Source: Hyphomonadaceae bacterium
Lineage (GTDB): Bacteria > Pseudomonadota > Alphaproteobacteria > Caulobacterales > Hyphomonadaceae
Assembly (NCBI GenBank): GCA_022760335.1
Contig: JALEGE010000205.1
Span: 37,386-101,385, forward strand
DNA length: 64,000 bases
Reading direction: 5' to 3'
Positions 29,629-40,268 of the stretch are shown piece by piece. Every line of letters begins with the position of its first letter. The first letter of the stretch is position 1. Made by a program: the position numbers and the translations under genes. Under the pieces are notes generated by a model. That model did not search any database. It was not told where the DNA came from and saw only the letters and a list, made by a program, of their open reading frames with translations.

Positions 29629-30885
29629 ATGGTGCTTCAAACCGGACGGATTGAATTTCCTGGTGCGGATGGACAGGTCCTTGCGGCCCGTATTGATTTG
29701 CCACCCGGGCCGGTGCGCGCCTGGGCCCTGTTTGCACACTGTTTTTCCTGCTCCAAGGATGTCCACGCCGCGCACCGCATCGCCCGCCGGCTGGCTGCGC
29801 ATGGCCTCGGCGTGATGCGGTTCGATTTCACCGGGCTGGGTCAGTCCGAAGGCGACTTCGCCAACACCAATTTCTCCACCAATGTGCAGGATCTGTTGGC
29901 GGCGGCCAACTGGTTGCAGGCTGAGACGGGTGGGCCGCATCTCTTGATTGGCCATTCCCTTGGCGGGGCGGCGGCTATCGTTGCCGGTGGGCAGATCGAA
30001 AGTGTGAAGGCCGTTGCCACGCTTGGCGCCCCGGCCGATGCCGATCATGTCTTGGCTGCCTTCGATGACCAGGTCGCGGATATTGAAACCGATGGCGAGG
30101 CTGAGGTTCATCTCGCTGGCCGGCCGTTCACCATCAAGCGGCAATTCCTTGACGATGTGCGCGGCGCCAGTGTGCGCGATGCCGCCAGCGCCCTGCGCAA
30201 GCCGCTCTTGATCCTGCATGCGCCGCTGGATGATATTGTCGGCATTGAAAACGCCACGGGCCTCTTCACAGCCGCGCGTCATCCCAAGAGTTTCATTAGC
30301 CTGGACATGGCAGATCATCTGCTCAGCGAGCCTGGTGAAGCCGATCATGCCGCCGAGGCAATTGCTGGCTGGGTCGGGCGTTATCTGCCCTCTGGCGATG
30401 CAGCCATGAGCGCGCCGTCGTCGCCGATTGGCGCTGAAGTCTATGTCTCGGAGACGGGCCGGTCGGCTTACGAAGTATCAGTTCGGGCGGGGGCGCATTC
30501 CATGCTCGCTGATGAGCCGGTGTCCGTCGGCGGTGGCGGCGCAGGGCCCGATCCGTATGATTATGTTGCCGCGGGGCTTGGCGCCTGCACGGCCATGACG
30601 CTGCGCATGTATGCCAGTCGCAAGGACTGGCCACTGGAAAAAGTGTCCGTCTCTGTCTCGCACGAAAAGTCCCATGCGGAGGATTGCGCGCAGTGCGAAA
30701 AAGGCCGCAAAGTCGACGTATTTACGCGCACACTCCATGTTCAGGGTGCGCTGGATGATGACCAGCGTGCGCGCCTGGTGGAGATTGCTGAGAAATGTCC
30801 TGTGCACAGAACGCTGATGGAGCCAAACATGATCCGCACACATTTGGCTGGTGATTCCACCACAGCGAATCCGGTGACTAGATAA
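29629..30885 (+). CDS. Bifunctional alpha/beta hydrolase - OsmC family protein
   Basis: N-terminal hydrolase ([12 protein letters not shown]) fused to OsmC domain ([22 protein letters not shown]... CPVHRTL). Confidence 0.92.
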   Translation: MVLQTGRIEFPGADGQVLAARIDLPPGPVRAWALFAHCFSCSKDVHAAHRIARRLAAHGLGVMRFDFTGLGQSEGDFANTNFSTNVQDLLAAANWLQAETGGPHLLIGHSLGGAAAIVAGGQIESVKAVATLGAPADADHVLAAFDDQVADIETDGEAEVHLAGRPFTIKRQFLDDVRGASVRDAASALRKPLLILHAPLDDIVGIENATGLFTAARHPKSFISLDMADHLLSEPGEADHAAEAIAGWVGRYLPSGDAAMSAPSSPIGAEVYVSETGRSAYEVSVRAGAHSMLADEPVSVGGGGAGPDPYDYVAAGLGACTAMTLRMYASRKDWPLEKVSVSVSHEKSHAEDCAQCEKGRKVDVFTRTLHVQGALDDDQRARLVEIAEKCPVHRTLMEPNMIRTHLAGDSTTANPVTR

Positions 30886-30967
30886 ATGAAACTTAATGAC
30901 CATCTTTCTTGGACACAGGCTAAGCAACATTAACTCACCTCGAAATGGTGAAAAATCAGGAGTGTAA

Positions 30968-32500
30968 GTGGCAATGGCAAAACGGTTTGGCGTCTCAGCT
31001 CAGGCTCTGGTTGCGGGCATGGTCGGCGCGGGTGCGATGGCGGCTTTCACGTTTGGGCCGCAGTTCACCTCACCGGCAGACGCGCGCCAGATTGTGATTG
31101 AAGCCCCCGGCGATGCCCCGGTCAGCTTTGCCGACCTGATCGAACAGGTCAGCCCGGCCGTGGTCTCGGTGAATGTGGTTTCGCTGCGCGATGACAGTTC
31201 CGGGTTCGAGGAGTTCATGGAGCGGTTCCGCGACATGCCCGGCTTTGACGAATATATGGAGCGCCGGCGCGATGAGGAAGGCGAGAGCGAGCCGGAACAG
31301 CGTGAGGCGCGTTCGCTCGGCTCGGGTTTCTTCATTTCCGCCGACGGCTATATCGTCACCAATAATCATGTCGTCGAGGGCGCGACCGAGATTGAGATCG
31401 CCCTTGATAGCGGGGAAGAGCTGGAAGCGGAGATTGTCGGCACCGACCCGCAAACCGATCTTGCCGTTCTGAAGGTGATTGAGCCGGGCACCTATCCGTA
31501 TGTCGAATTTGCCCATGACGCGGATATGCGCCGTGGTGACTGGGTGGTCGCGCTCGGCAACCCGTTCGGCCTTGGCGGCACGGCGACGGCGGGCATCATT
31601 TCCGCCCAAGGCCGGCGTAACCAGCTTGGCCGATCGTCCACCTATACCGACTTCCTGCAGATCGATGCCGCGATCAACCGCGGCAATTCGGGCGGCCCGA
31701 CCTTTGACCTGCATGGACGGGTCGTCGGCGTGAACACGGCAATCTTTTCGCCCACTGGTGGTTCTGTCGGTATTGGCTTTGCCATCCCGGCCGACCTTGC
31801 CAACCAGATCACCTCTACTCTGATCCGCGATGGACGGGTCTCGCGCGGTTGGCTGGGCGTGACCATCCAGGATCTCACCCCCGACATGGCCGAGGCCCAG
31901 GGGCTGGCAGAGGATGAAGGTGCCATTGTCGCCGATGTCGCCGATGGTGGCCCGGCTGAGGAATATGGCCTGGAGCGCGGCGATATCATCCTGTCAGTCA
32001 ATGGCAGCGATGTGGCCGATGCCACCGAGCTGACCCGAATGGTTGGCAGTTTGCTGGCCGGATCGGACAATCAGTTCGGTGTGCTGCGCGATGGTGAGCA
32101 GATCACGGTTTCGGTGACGGTGGGCGAGCGCCCGGAAGATCCTTATGGTGATGTCCGTCCGGCCGCCAGCGATGACACGGTGACCGAAGATACAGAGGGC
32201 CCCTTGGGTGTCAGCGTGAAACCGCTGAACGAAAACCTGCGCCAGGAACTGAACCTGGACGAGGACGAAGTGGGGCTCGTCATTACGGAAATGGAAAGTG
32301 ACAGTCCGCTGCGTGACGCGCAAATCCGCAGCGGAATGGCAATTTTGGAGATCAATGGTCGGCCGTTAAGCTCGGAAGAGGACATGCGGCAGGCGATTGA
32401 AGGTGCGCGACTGGCTGGGCGCGATAAGGTGTTGGTTGCTGTGCGGGTTGGGGAAGTGACCACCTTCCGCACGGTCGAGATCGGCGAGACCGACGACTGA
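30968..32500 (+). CDS. Do/DegP-family periplasmic serine protease with two PDZ domains
   Basis: GYIVTNNHVVEGA, TDLAVLK, NRGNSGGPTFDLHGRVVGVNTA. Confidence 0.96.
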   Translation: MAMAKRFGVSAQALVAGMVGAGAMAAFTFGPQFTSPADARQIVIEAPGDAPVSFADLIEQVSPAVVSVNVVSLRDDSSGFEEFMERFRDMPGFDEYMERRRDEEGESEPEQREARSLGSGFFISADGYIVTNNHVVEGATEIEIALDSGEELEAEIVGTDPQTDLAVLKVIEPGTYPYVEFAHDADMRRGDWVVALGNPFGLGGTATAGIISAQGRRNQLGRSSTYTDFLQIDAAINRGNSGGPTFDLHGRVVGVNTAIFSPTGGSVGIGFAIPADLANQITSTLIRDGRVSRGWLGVTIQDLTPDMAEAQGLAEDEGAIVADVADGGPAEEYGLERGDIILSVNGSDVADATELTRMVGSLLAGSDNQFGVLRDGEQITVSVTVGERPEDPYGDVRPAASDDTVTEDTEGPLGVSVKPLNENLRQELNLDEDEVGLVITEMESDSPLRDAQIRSGMAILEINGRPLSSEEDMRQAIEGARLAGRDKVLVAVRVGEVTTFRTVEIGETDD

Positions 32501-32531
32501 CACGGGCAAACAGAAAGGCAAGAAGAGCCCC

Positions 32532-33203
32532 ATGAACGTACTTGTCATCGAAGATGATCGCGAAAGCGCCGAGTTTATCGGCAAGGTGCTGAGCGAAGCC
32601 GGACACCAGGTCGATATCGCCTTTGACGGCGAACGCGGCCTGGAACTGGCCCGAGCCGGCAGTTTCGACGCCCTTGTGGTGGACCGAATGTTGCCGGAAA
32701 AGGATGGCCTGACCCTGGTCCAGGAATTTCGGGATGCTGGCGGCGCCTCGCCTGCGCTGTTCCTGACGGCATTGTCAGAGGTTGAACATCGTGTCGAAGG
32801 CCTCAGGGCGGGCGCGGATGACTATCTCTCCAAGCCCTTCGCACCAGCCGAGCTGGTTGCACGGGTTGAGGCGCTGGGCCGGCGTACGCCGAATGAGAGC
32901 CCGGTGACGCATCTGCGTGCCGGCGAGCTGGAGATGGACCTGTTGGCCCGCAAGGTGTCTCGCGCGGGGCAGAGGATCGATCTGCAGCCGCGTGAGTTCC
33001 GCCTGCTGGAGTATCTGATGCGCCATGCCGGCCAGGTGGTGACCCGCCGGATGTTGCTTGAAAAAGTGTGGGACTATCACTTTGACCCCCAGACCAATGT
33101 GATCGACGTTCACGTCTCGCGCCTGCGCGGCAAGATCGACAAGGATTTTGACGAGCCTCTGCTGCACACCGTGCGTGGGGCGGGCTACCGCCTTCAGGCA
33201 TAG
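32532..33203 (+). CDS. OmpR-family response regulator
   Basis: VIEDDRESAEFIGKVL...VVDRMLPEKDG...LSKPF plus winged helix. Confidence 0.95.
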   Translation: MNVLVIEDDRESAEFIGKVLSEAGHQVDIAFDGERGLELARAGSFDALVVDRMLPEKDGLTLVQEFRDAGGASPALFLTALSEVEHRVEGLRAGADDYLSKPFAPAELVARVEALGRRTPNESPVTHLRAGELEMDLLARKVSRAGQRIDLQPREFRLLEYLMRHAGQVVTRRMLLEKVWDYHFDPQTNVIDVHVSRLRGKIDKDFDEPLLHTVRGAGYRLQA

Positions 33204-33207
33204 TGGC

Positions 33208-34605
33208 ATGAAACTGTGGGGGGTCAGGCTGCCGCCACTGGCGCGGACGACGACATTTCGTCTGACCACATTCTATGTGGTCCTGACCTTCCTCTACACT
33301 CTGGCGCTGATCGGGTTCATCTATTCCACCACGATTGGCTATGCGCGGGTTGAGAACCGGAAGCGGATTGATTCCGAAATCGATTCCATCCTGTTGGCTT
33401 ATGAAGATGGCGGCCTGTCCCGCGTGTCACAGTCGCTCCTGGAGCGGGCCGCAGCGCCTCAGCGCTATTTCCTCTATCAGCTGCAAACCCCGTCCGGCAT
33501 CAAGCTGAGCGGGGATCTCTCGGCCATGCCGCCCGGGGACTATCCCGGGGAGGTGGAATTCGAGATCGATGTGCGCCGGCCAGGCGGCAGCGAGTTCACC
33601 ATTGATGTCGCCGGACGCGTGGTAAATCTCGGCACCGAGGCGCAGCTGCTCGTCGGATATGACATCTCCAATCAAGGCATCATGACCAACCGCATCACCA
33701 ATGCGATTTATATCGCGGGTGGCGCGGGTCTGTTGATCGCGATCATGGGTGGAATCTGGATTTCGCGCAGCGTGGCCCGCCGGGCCCAGCATCTGGCCGA
33801 TACAGCGGAAAAAGTTATGGGCGGCGACCTCACCGCCCGGGCCAGGACGCGGCGGACCGATGATGAATTCGACCGGCTGGCAGAGCGCCTGAATGCCATG
33901 CTGGACCGGCTGCAGGCCCTGGTGCGTTCTTCGCGCCATACTGGCGATGCTATTGCTCACGACCTGCGCTCGCCGCTCTCGCGCATGCGCAACCGGCTTG
34001 AGAATGCCTTGTCCTCGCCCGATCCGGACCTATCCGTCAGCGATGTGATTGAGCAAACCATTCGCGAAGTGGATGGCGTGTTGGCAACCTTCAACGCCAT
34101 TCTCCGGCTTTCCCGCCTGGATGCACAGTCGGAAATGCGTATGGAACGCACAGATCTCGGGGAAGTGGTAGAAGAGCTTTCGGATCTGTTCGAGCCGGCG
34201 GCCGAGTATGAAGGCCTCGAATTCCGCTCTGAATCCACACGCGCAACCCAGGTTCTGGGGGACCGCGAGATGATCGCTCAGGCGCTCGCCAATCTCATCG
34301 ACAATGCCATCAAGTACACGCCAGAGGGCGGGGCAATTAGCGTCAGTGCGCGGCGCGGGGATGACAATATGGTCGAGCTGATGGTCAAGGATACCGGCTT
34401 CGGCATTCCAGAGACCGAGCGTGAACGTGCCAAACAGCGTTTCGTGCGCATGGATTCCGCGCGTACCTTGCCCGGCTCGGGACTTGGCCTTGCACTGGTC
34501 GACGCCGTGGCCATGGTCCATCGCGGGGAATTCCAATTGCTCGATGGCGATGGTCCGCCAGACCGGCCGGGCCTGAAAGCGGTTTTGCGTTTGCCGCGCG
34601 CCTGA
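33208..34605 (+). CDS. Sensor histidine kinase with HAMP
   Basis: H-box GDAIAHDLRSPLSRMRNRLE; ATG at 33208. Confidence 0.94.
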   Translation: MKLWGVRLPPLARTTTFRLTTFYVVLTFLYTLALIGFIYSTTIGYARVENRKRIDSEIDSILLAYEDGGLSRVSQSLLERAAAPQRYFLYQLQTPSGIKLSGDLSAMPPGDYPGEVEFEIDVRRPGGSEFTIDVAGRVVNLGTEAQLLVGYDISNQGIMTNRITNAIYIAGGAGLLIAIMGGIWISRSVARRAQHLADTAEKVMGGDLTARARTRRTDDEFDRLAERLNAMLDRLQALVRSSRHTGDAIAHDLRSPLSRMRNRLENALSSPDPDLSVSDVIEQTIREVDGVLATFNAILRLSRLDAQSEMRMERTDLGEVVEELSDLFEPAAEYEGLEFRSESTRATQVLGDREMIAQALANLIDNAIKYTPEGGAISVSARRGDDNMVELMVKDTGFGIPETERERAKQRFVRMDSARTLPGSGLGLALVDAVAMVHRGEFQLLDGDGPPDRPGLKAVLRLPRA

Positions 34606-34618
34606 TAGGCATCAACAT

Positions 34619-37339
34619 ATGAGTGCCGATTCTCCATTGTCGGACCTGATGCCCCGGCCTGTCGCTGCCGACATGGCTGGCGTGATTAATGTGGCGCGTG
34701 CCAATGCGCCTTATTTGTCGCGTCTTCTGGCCCGTGATGGCGCAGAACTTGATCTCACCACGATTGAGGCCACTGCGGCCGCCTGCGAGGCCGAACTGGA
34801 CGCGCTCGGTAAGTTGTCAGAGGGCACAGCGCTCTCAATGGAGGTTGCAAGTGCGCGTCTGCGCCAGGCCAAGCGGCGGGTGCATCTGCTCTTGGCCCTG
34901 CTCGACCTTGCCGGTGTCTTGCCTCAGGGCGAGATCACAAACCGGCTGACCCGGCTTGCAGATCTAAGTCTGCAGGTGGCGCTGAACACAGCGCTGGCCG
35001 CGCGCGGTCTTGAGGGCGACGGCCTGTTCCTCATCGCCTTTGGCAAGATGGGGGCGCATGAGCTGAATTACTCCAGCGATGTGGACATTGCTGCTTTCTT
35101 TGATGCCGATCATTTCCATGGTGGCGAACGTGGCCCACAGGAAGGCGCGATCCGCGTGGTGCGCGATGTCTGCCGCTTGATGGAGGAGCAGACCGCTGAG
35201 GGATATGTCTTCCGCACAGATCTGCGCTTGCGGCCCGATCCTAGCTCGACCCCGCTCGCCGTTTCCACCCGTCGCGCTGAAATCTATTATGAAAGCGTCG
35301 GCCAGAACTGGGAGCGCATGGCCTGGATCAAGGCGCGCACCGCGGCGGGCGACAGGCTCTGCGCCGATCGCTTTCTCGCTCAGATGCAGCCCTTTGTCTG
35401 GCGCCGGCATCTCGACTATTGGGCGCTCGCCGACATTCACGCCATCAAGCAGATGATCAATGCGCGCATTGACAGCGCTGAGAATGCCGGTGCGCCCTTT
35501 GATGTGAAGCTGGGGCCGGGTGGCATTCGCGAGGTTGAGTTCTTTGCCCAGACCCAGCAGTTGATCCTGGGCGGGCGTGACGGCCGCTTGCGGGTGCCGG
35601 GCACTCTGGCGGCGCTGACTGCATTGACCAAGGCAGGGGTTGTGGAGGTGGCGGAGGCCCGCGACCTGGCCCTGGCCTATGAAGCTCTGCGCGGTCTGGA
35701 ACACCGTATCCAGATGTTGGAGGACGCCCAGACGCACACACTGTCGGCGGAAGAGACTGCACGCAGCCGCGTGGCGTGTCTGATGGGAATGCCCTCTGTC
35801 GAGGTGTTGAACACCGCCCTATGGACCGTGCGCCAGCGAGTGCACGCGATCTATAGCGACCTCTTTGCCAGTGAGGTGATGGCGACGGTGCCAGGGGAAG
35901 GCAATCTGGTCTTCACCGGTGTCGATGATGATCCCGGCACGCTTGAGACGCTCGCCGGCATGGGCTTTTCCGAGCCTTCACGCGTGATCGCCAGTTTCCG
36001 CCGCTGGCATTTCGGTCATGTGCCGGCTACCAAGAGCCAGCGTGGCCAGGCGCTGCTCACGGCGATCACGCCGCGCCTCTTGCGCGCCATGTCTGCCACG
36101 GGTGAACCCGATGTCGCCTTCCGGCATTTCGAGCGTTTCTTCGAAGGCCTGAGTTCCGGCGTGCAACTGCTCGCCATGCTGAATGTCGAGGAAGATCTGC
36201 TCGATGATCTGGTGGCCAGCCTTGCCGTGGCGCCGCGCCTGGCGCGTACGCTGTCGGCCCGACCGGAGCTTCTGGAAAGCCTGGTCTCTCATCAGCCCGA
36301 GCAGGGCTTTGTGTTTGATCCCACGCTTGGCTTTGAAGCGGCGATGGATACCGCGCGCCGCGCGCATCGCGATGCCAGTTTCCTGTTGGGACATGCCTTG
36401 CTCAATGGCCGGATCACAGCGCGCGAAGCCGGTCATGCCTGGACTGATCTTGCCCGTTCTCTCGTCACAGGCATGACTGAGGCAGCCCGGCAAGAGACCG
36501 AGCGCCGCTTCGGCCCGGCGCCCGCGCCCTTCGCGATCATGGGAATGGGCTCGCTGGGCGGGCGGGAAATGACGGCGGGGTCTGATCTCGACATGCTGGT
36601 GATCTATGACCCGGGCGATGCGCCTGTCGGTGAAGAACAGACCTGGTTTTCGCGTTTCACCCAGCGCCTGATTACCGCGCTGAGTGCGCCGACGGCGGAA
36701 GGCGTGCTCTATGAAGTCGATATGCGCCTGCGCCCCTCTGGCCGGGCGGGCCCGGTCGCGGTGCGCCTGGCAGCCTTTGAGAGCTATCACCACAAGGAGG
36801 CCTGGACCTGGGAGCATATGGCGTTGACGCGGATGGATTTCGTCGCCGGCGACGCGGCCGTCGGACAGCGTGCCAGGGATATCGCGATTGCAGCCATAAA
36901 TGCCCGCATGTCCAAGCCGGAGATTGCAGGCGACATTGATGATATGCGCGCGCGCATGCGGGCCGAGCGGCCAGCGCAAGGGCCCTGGGACATGAAGCTC
37001 TCAGATGGCGGCCTGGTGGATATCGAGTTCATTGCCCAGAAAGGCCTGTTGCTGACCGGCGGTGAAGACGCCGTACAGCCGCAAACGGATGCTGGCCTGT
37101 TCCATCTCGCTGACTGCGGTTGGATGAGCTCAGAGCGTGCTGAGGCACTGGCGGCGGCCTGGAGTTTTCAGATGGCCCTGCGCCAGATCCTGAGACTGTG
37201 CCTGGAAGAGACCTCGGGCCTGGCCCAGTTTTCCAGCGGCCTGAAATCGCGCCTCGTCCGCGCTGTCGACAGTCCAGATTTCGCACGCCTTGAAGCCGAT
37301 CTCGAAATACATCGTGAGACCGTTCTGCGTCCGGGCTGA
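34619..37339 (+). CDS. glnE: Bifunctional glutamine-synthetase adenylyltransferase/deadenylyltransferase
   Basis: 906 aa; two nucleotidyltransferase motifs GKMGAHELNYSSDVDI and GMGSLGGREMTAGSDLDMLVIY. Confidence 0.94.
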   Translation: MSADSPLSDLMPRPVAADMAGVINVARANAPYLSRLLARDGAELDLTTIEATAAACEAELDALGKLSEGTALSMEVASARLRQAKRRVHLLLALLDLAGVLPQGEITNRLTRLADLSLQVALNTALAARGLEGDGLFLIAFGKMGAHELNYSSDVDIAAFFDADHFHGGERGPQEGAIRVVRDVCRLMEEQTAEGYVFRTDLRLRPDPSSTPLAVSTRRAEIYYESVGQNWERMAWIKARTAAGDRLCADRFLAQMQPFVWRRHLDYWALADIHAIKQMINARIDSAENAGAPFDVKLGPGGIREVEFFAQTQQLILGGRDGRLRVPGTLAALTALTKAGVVEVAEARDLALAYEALRGLEHRIQMLEDAQTHTLSAEETARSRVACLMGMPSVEVLNTALWTVRQRVHAIYSDLFASEVMATVPGEGNLVFTGVDDDPGTLETLAGMGFSEPSRVIASFRRWHFGHVPATKSQRGQALLTAITPRLLRAMSATGEPDVAFRHFERFFEGLSSGVQLLAMLNVEEDLLDDLVASLAVAPRLARTLSARPELLESLVSHQPEQGFVFDPTLGFEAAMDTARRAHRDASFLLGHALLNGRITAREAGHAWTDLARSLVTGMTEAARQETERRFGPAPAPFAIMGMGSLGGREMTAGSDLDMLVIYDPGDAPVGEEQTWFSRFTQRLITALSAPTAEGVLYEVDMRLRPSGRAGPVAVRLAAFESYHHKEAWTWEHMALTRMDFVAGDAAVGQRARDIAIAAINARMSKPEIAGDIDDMRARMRAERPAQGPWDMKLSDGGLVDIEFIAQKGLLLTGGEDAVQPQTDAGLFHLADCGWMSSERAEALAAAWSFQMALRQILRLCLEETSGLAQFSSGLKSRLVRAVDSPDFARLEADLEIHRETVLRPG

Positions 37340-37420
37340 AAAAAGTGCAGCGCCTTCGCGACGGAGCTTGCCCCTGCCTGCGTTGTACACCGTGACAGGA
37401 CAACAAAGGAGAACTGTCTC

Positions 37421-37948
37421 ATGAACCTGCGTAAGTCTGCATTTGTTTCGCTCGCGGTTGCCGCTTTTGGCGTGAGCGGAGTTACGCTTTTCGCTGCGGC
37501 CGAACGCGGCGGCGCACACTTTTTTCATGGCGGTGGGCATTTTGAGAAGCTCGACACGGATGGTGATGGAACTGTGACCCGTGATGAGGTCGAGGCCGTA
37601 CGCGTGGAGAAATTCAGCGCTGCCGACAGCAATGGCGATGGCACGATCAGCGTGGAAGAATTCACGGCTGCAGCCGAAGCCCGGGAAGCCGAGCGCCGGG
37701 CTGAACGCCATGCCAGGATGTTTGAGCGTCTCGATAAGGACAGCGATGGGACGCTCTCGGCTGCAGAACTGACCATGCCCGTCGATCACATGTTCGAGCG
37801 TGTGGATGAGAATGGTGATGGCGTGATCACCGAAGCCGAACGCGATGCCGTGCGCGAACGGATGCGCGAGCGTTGGGGTGAGCGGCGCGGCGGAGAGCAT
37901 GGCCCGCGCAACTGGCCGCACACGCCTCCGTCTGGCGATAGCGAATAA
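37421..37948 (+). CDS. Secreted EF-hand calcium-binding protein
   Basis: Signal peptide and four EF loops: DTDGDGTVTRDE, DSNGDGTISVEE, DKDSDGTLSAAE, DENGDGVITEAE. Confidence 0.92.
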   Translation: MNLRKSAFVSLAVAAFGVSGVTLFAAAERGGAHFFHGGGHFEKLDTDGDGTVTRDEVEAVRVEKFSAADSNGDGTISVEEFTAAAEAREAERRAERHARMFERLDKDSDGTLSAAELTMPVDHMFERVDENGDGVITEAERDAVRERMRERWGERRGGEHGPRNWPHTPPSGDSE

Positions 37949-38059
37949 GCCCGGTATCCGGGTAATGAACAGGCCGCCCCATAGCCTCTCGGTTGGCGGT
38001 CTGTCGGCCCGGGTGCGGAAATCCCCGCAATCCTCTTCCGCACCCGGCCGATTTCGCGC

Positions 38060-38626
38060 ATGCCTTATTCCGACGTGTCCCATGCTGACGATCTCGACGA
38101 TATACGCGCGGCTGCCGCTGGAAACCGGCTGGCACAATCTGCGCTGGTCACGCGCCACATGCCGCGCGTCTATGGCCTGGCCTATCGCATGCTCAGGGAT
38201 ACGGCGTTGGCCGAGGATATCACCCAGGAGGCCTTTCTGCGTGCTTGGAAAGTGTTGCCGGGCTGGGAGCCGCGCGCCAAATTCTCGACCTGGCTACACC
38301 AGGTCACGCTCAATCTTTGCCGCGATCATTATCGCAAAAAGCGCGAGCAAATCATGGAAGAGTTGCCCGAGCGCGTCGATCCGGACCTGCGCCCGGAAGA
38401 CCGGCTCGACCAGACCCAGCGTACGGAGTGGATCATGACCGCGATTGACACATTGCCGGACCGCCAGAAGGAAGCGCTGATCCTGTGCGCGCTGGAAGGG
38501 CATACAAATATTTCCGCCGCTGAAGTCATGGGGGTCAGCGTGGAGGCGATTGAGAGCCTTCTCTCTCGTGGGCGGCGTAAACTCAAGGGGTTGATGAAGG
38601 AACAAACACGGGGGACTGGGACATGA
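38060..38626 (+). CDS. ECF sigma factor (RpoE-like)
   Basis: AQSALVTRHMPRVYGLAYRMLRDTALAEDITQEAFLRAWK...LPDRQKEALILCALEGHTNISAAEVMGVS. Confidence 0.93.
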   Translation: MPYSDVSHADDLDDIRAAAAGNRLAQSALVTRHMPRVYGLAYRMLRDTALAEDITQEAFLRAWKVLPGWEPRAKFSTWLHQVTLNLCRDHYRKKREQIMEELPERVDPDLRPEDRLDQTQRTEWIMTAIDTLPDRQKEALILCALEGHTNISAAEVMGVSVEAIESLLSRGRRKLKGLMKEQTRGTGT

Positions 38627-39084
38627 CAGGAGACGTTCAAACTGAAGCTGAGTTGCTCGATCTGATCGAGGCCTATGGCGCCGACCTGGCCGCCTGGCCT
38701 GAGGACCTCGCCGATGCCGCGCGCGCCTGGCTGGAGCATCCCAGCCCAGTTGTCCGCGCCGCGCTTGAGGAGGCCGTGAGTCTCGACGCCATGCTGGCTG
38801 AACTGCCGCAGGTTGAACCACCGGCTCATCTTGCACGTGCGATCCTGGATCAGGCACCGCAGCCTGCGAAAGCGCCTGAGGGGGCGCGCACCTGGCTCTC
38901 CTGGCTGCAAATGCCGGCACGCACAGGTGCAGCGCTGGCCAGCCTGGCTGTGGGGCTAAGTGTCGGTTTTGGCACCGCCGCGGCCAGCGCGCCCGCAGGC
39001 GATGATTTTGATACTGTGATGTCGCAAGCGCTTGGATATGAACTTGCCGGTGAGGTTTCAGATTTGTGGGAATTGCCCGAATGA
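38623..39084 (+). CDS. Putative anti-sigma factor (single TM)
   Basis: Cytoplasmic helical N-terminus, TM near TGAALASLAVGLSVGFGTAAA; overlaps sigma gene. Confidence 0.65.
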   Translation: MTGDVQTEAELLDLIEAYGADLAAWPEDLADAARAWLEHPSPVVRAALEEAVSLDAMLAELPQVEPPAHLARAILDQAPQPAKAPEGARTWLSWLQMPARTGAALASLAVGLSVGFGTAAASAPAGDDFDTVMSQALGYELAGEVSDLWELPE

Positions 39085-39611
39085 GCAAGTCGTCTTCTTC
39101 CTTTCCGTTCGCTTTGACCGCGTCCGTCTTGATCAACCTGCTTCTGGTTGGGCTGGTCGTGGGATATCTGGTCGGCAAGGGGCCGGAGCGTGAACGGGGT
39201 GCGCGTGATGGGCCGCCGCCTGGGCCGATGCGCAGCGAATACATGCTTGCACGCGGGATCGTGGATCTCGGCCCGCCGGAGGATCGCCGGGCTCTGATCG
39301 GCATGTTCCGGGATATCGTGCTGGATAGCGGGCCGGATCTGCGTCGCCGGGTGGCTGCGCGCACGGCGCTCAGCGAAGCTGTTGGACGTGACCCGTATGA
39401 TCCCGAAGTGGTGCGCGCCGCGATGGATGAACTTCAGGCAATTGATCGTGAGCTGCAAAGCGCTTTCCAGGATGCTATTGTCGCGCGTCTTGGTGAATTG
39501 ACGCCGGAACAGCGCCAACATTTGCAGCAGGCCATGCAGCGCGACCGCTGGCGTCCGGAACGGTTCCGTGAACGGCGGGAATTGCAAAGATCGCCGCAGC
39601 CGGAAGAGTAA
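39081..39611 (+). CDS. Periplasmic heavy-metal sensor-like protein
   Basis: N-terminal TM anchor and CnrR/Metal_resist-like helical hairpin; ATG at 39081 overlaps upstream stop. Confidence 0.7.
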   Translation: MSKSSSSFPFALTASVLINLLLVGLVVGYLVGKGPERERGARDGPPPGPMRSEYMLARGIVDLGPPEDRRALIGMFRDIVLDSGPDLRRRVAARTALSEAVGRDPYDPEVVRAAMDELQAIDRELQSAFQDAIVARLGELTPEQRQHLQQAMQRDRWRPERFRERRELQRSPQPEE

Positions 39612-39614
39612 GGC

Positions 39615-40022
39615 TCAGGCCTTGGACTTGTGCGCCAGGGCGGCCGCATTCTGTTCCCAGTTCTGCCCGTCAAAGCTGTTGACGGTCACATCCAACTGGT
39701 CCCACGCATCCAGACAGCGCCAAGTGACGGCGTACCCATCCGGATTTGAGCGCGGGATATAGAAGCTCTTTACGCCACAGGTCTTACAGAAGAGGTGTTT
39801 TGCCGCGCCGGTATTGAAGGTGTATTCGGTCATGGCATCGGTGCCTTTGAGCATGCGGAAATAGGCCGATGGTACGATGACGTGAATATTCCCGCTCATC
39901 GCGCAGATGGAGCAGTTGCAATCCTCAACCTCGAAAGCTTCGGGCAGGTCGACCTCAAAGCGGACTGCTCCACAATGGCAGCCGCCGGAATGTGTGTGTC
40001 GTTCGCTCATGGCGAGGTGCAT
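39615..40022 (-). CDS. GFA family (glutathione-dependent formaldehyde-activating-like) protein
   Basis: GGCHCGAVRFEVDLP...DCNCSICAMSG...FCKTCGVKSFY. Confidence 0.9.
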   Translation of the reverse strand: MHLAMSERHTHSGGCHCGAVRFEVDLPEAFEVEDCNCSICAMSGNIHVIVPSAYFRMLKGTDAMTEYTFNTGAAKHLFCKTCGVKSFYIPRSNPDGYAVTWRCLDAWDQLDVTVNSFDGQNWEQNAAALAHKSKA

Positions 40023-40183
40023 ATCGCTGGCGCGCGATAAGGCAAGTCCAGCATGCGGAAATAGGTTTCGCCAAGCGCAATCTGGCGGAAGGCCTCGTCA
40101 TCAAGATCGGCAAGGATGGCCGAATTTACCGCCACTTCCTCCTCATGGACCTCGCATGTCTCGTCCTCAGAACCTGATTTCAT
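40007..40183 (-). CDS. Small hypothetical protein (58 aa)
   Basis: MKSGSEDETCEVHEEEVAVNSAILADLDDEAFRQIALGETYFRMLDLPYRAPAICTSP, overlaps GFA gene start. Confidence 0.4.
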   Translation of the reverse strand: MKSGSEDETCEVHEEEVAVNSAILADLDDEAFRQIALGETYFRMLDLPYRAPAICTSP

Positions 40184-40268
40184 CGCCAACAAATCTGCCC
40201 GGATTCGCAGAGGAAAAGCCCTGCGGGGTTTGCGGATCTCTAATGTCTCCCTCAAAACGTAAAGTGCC

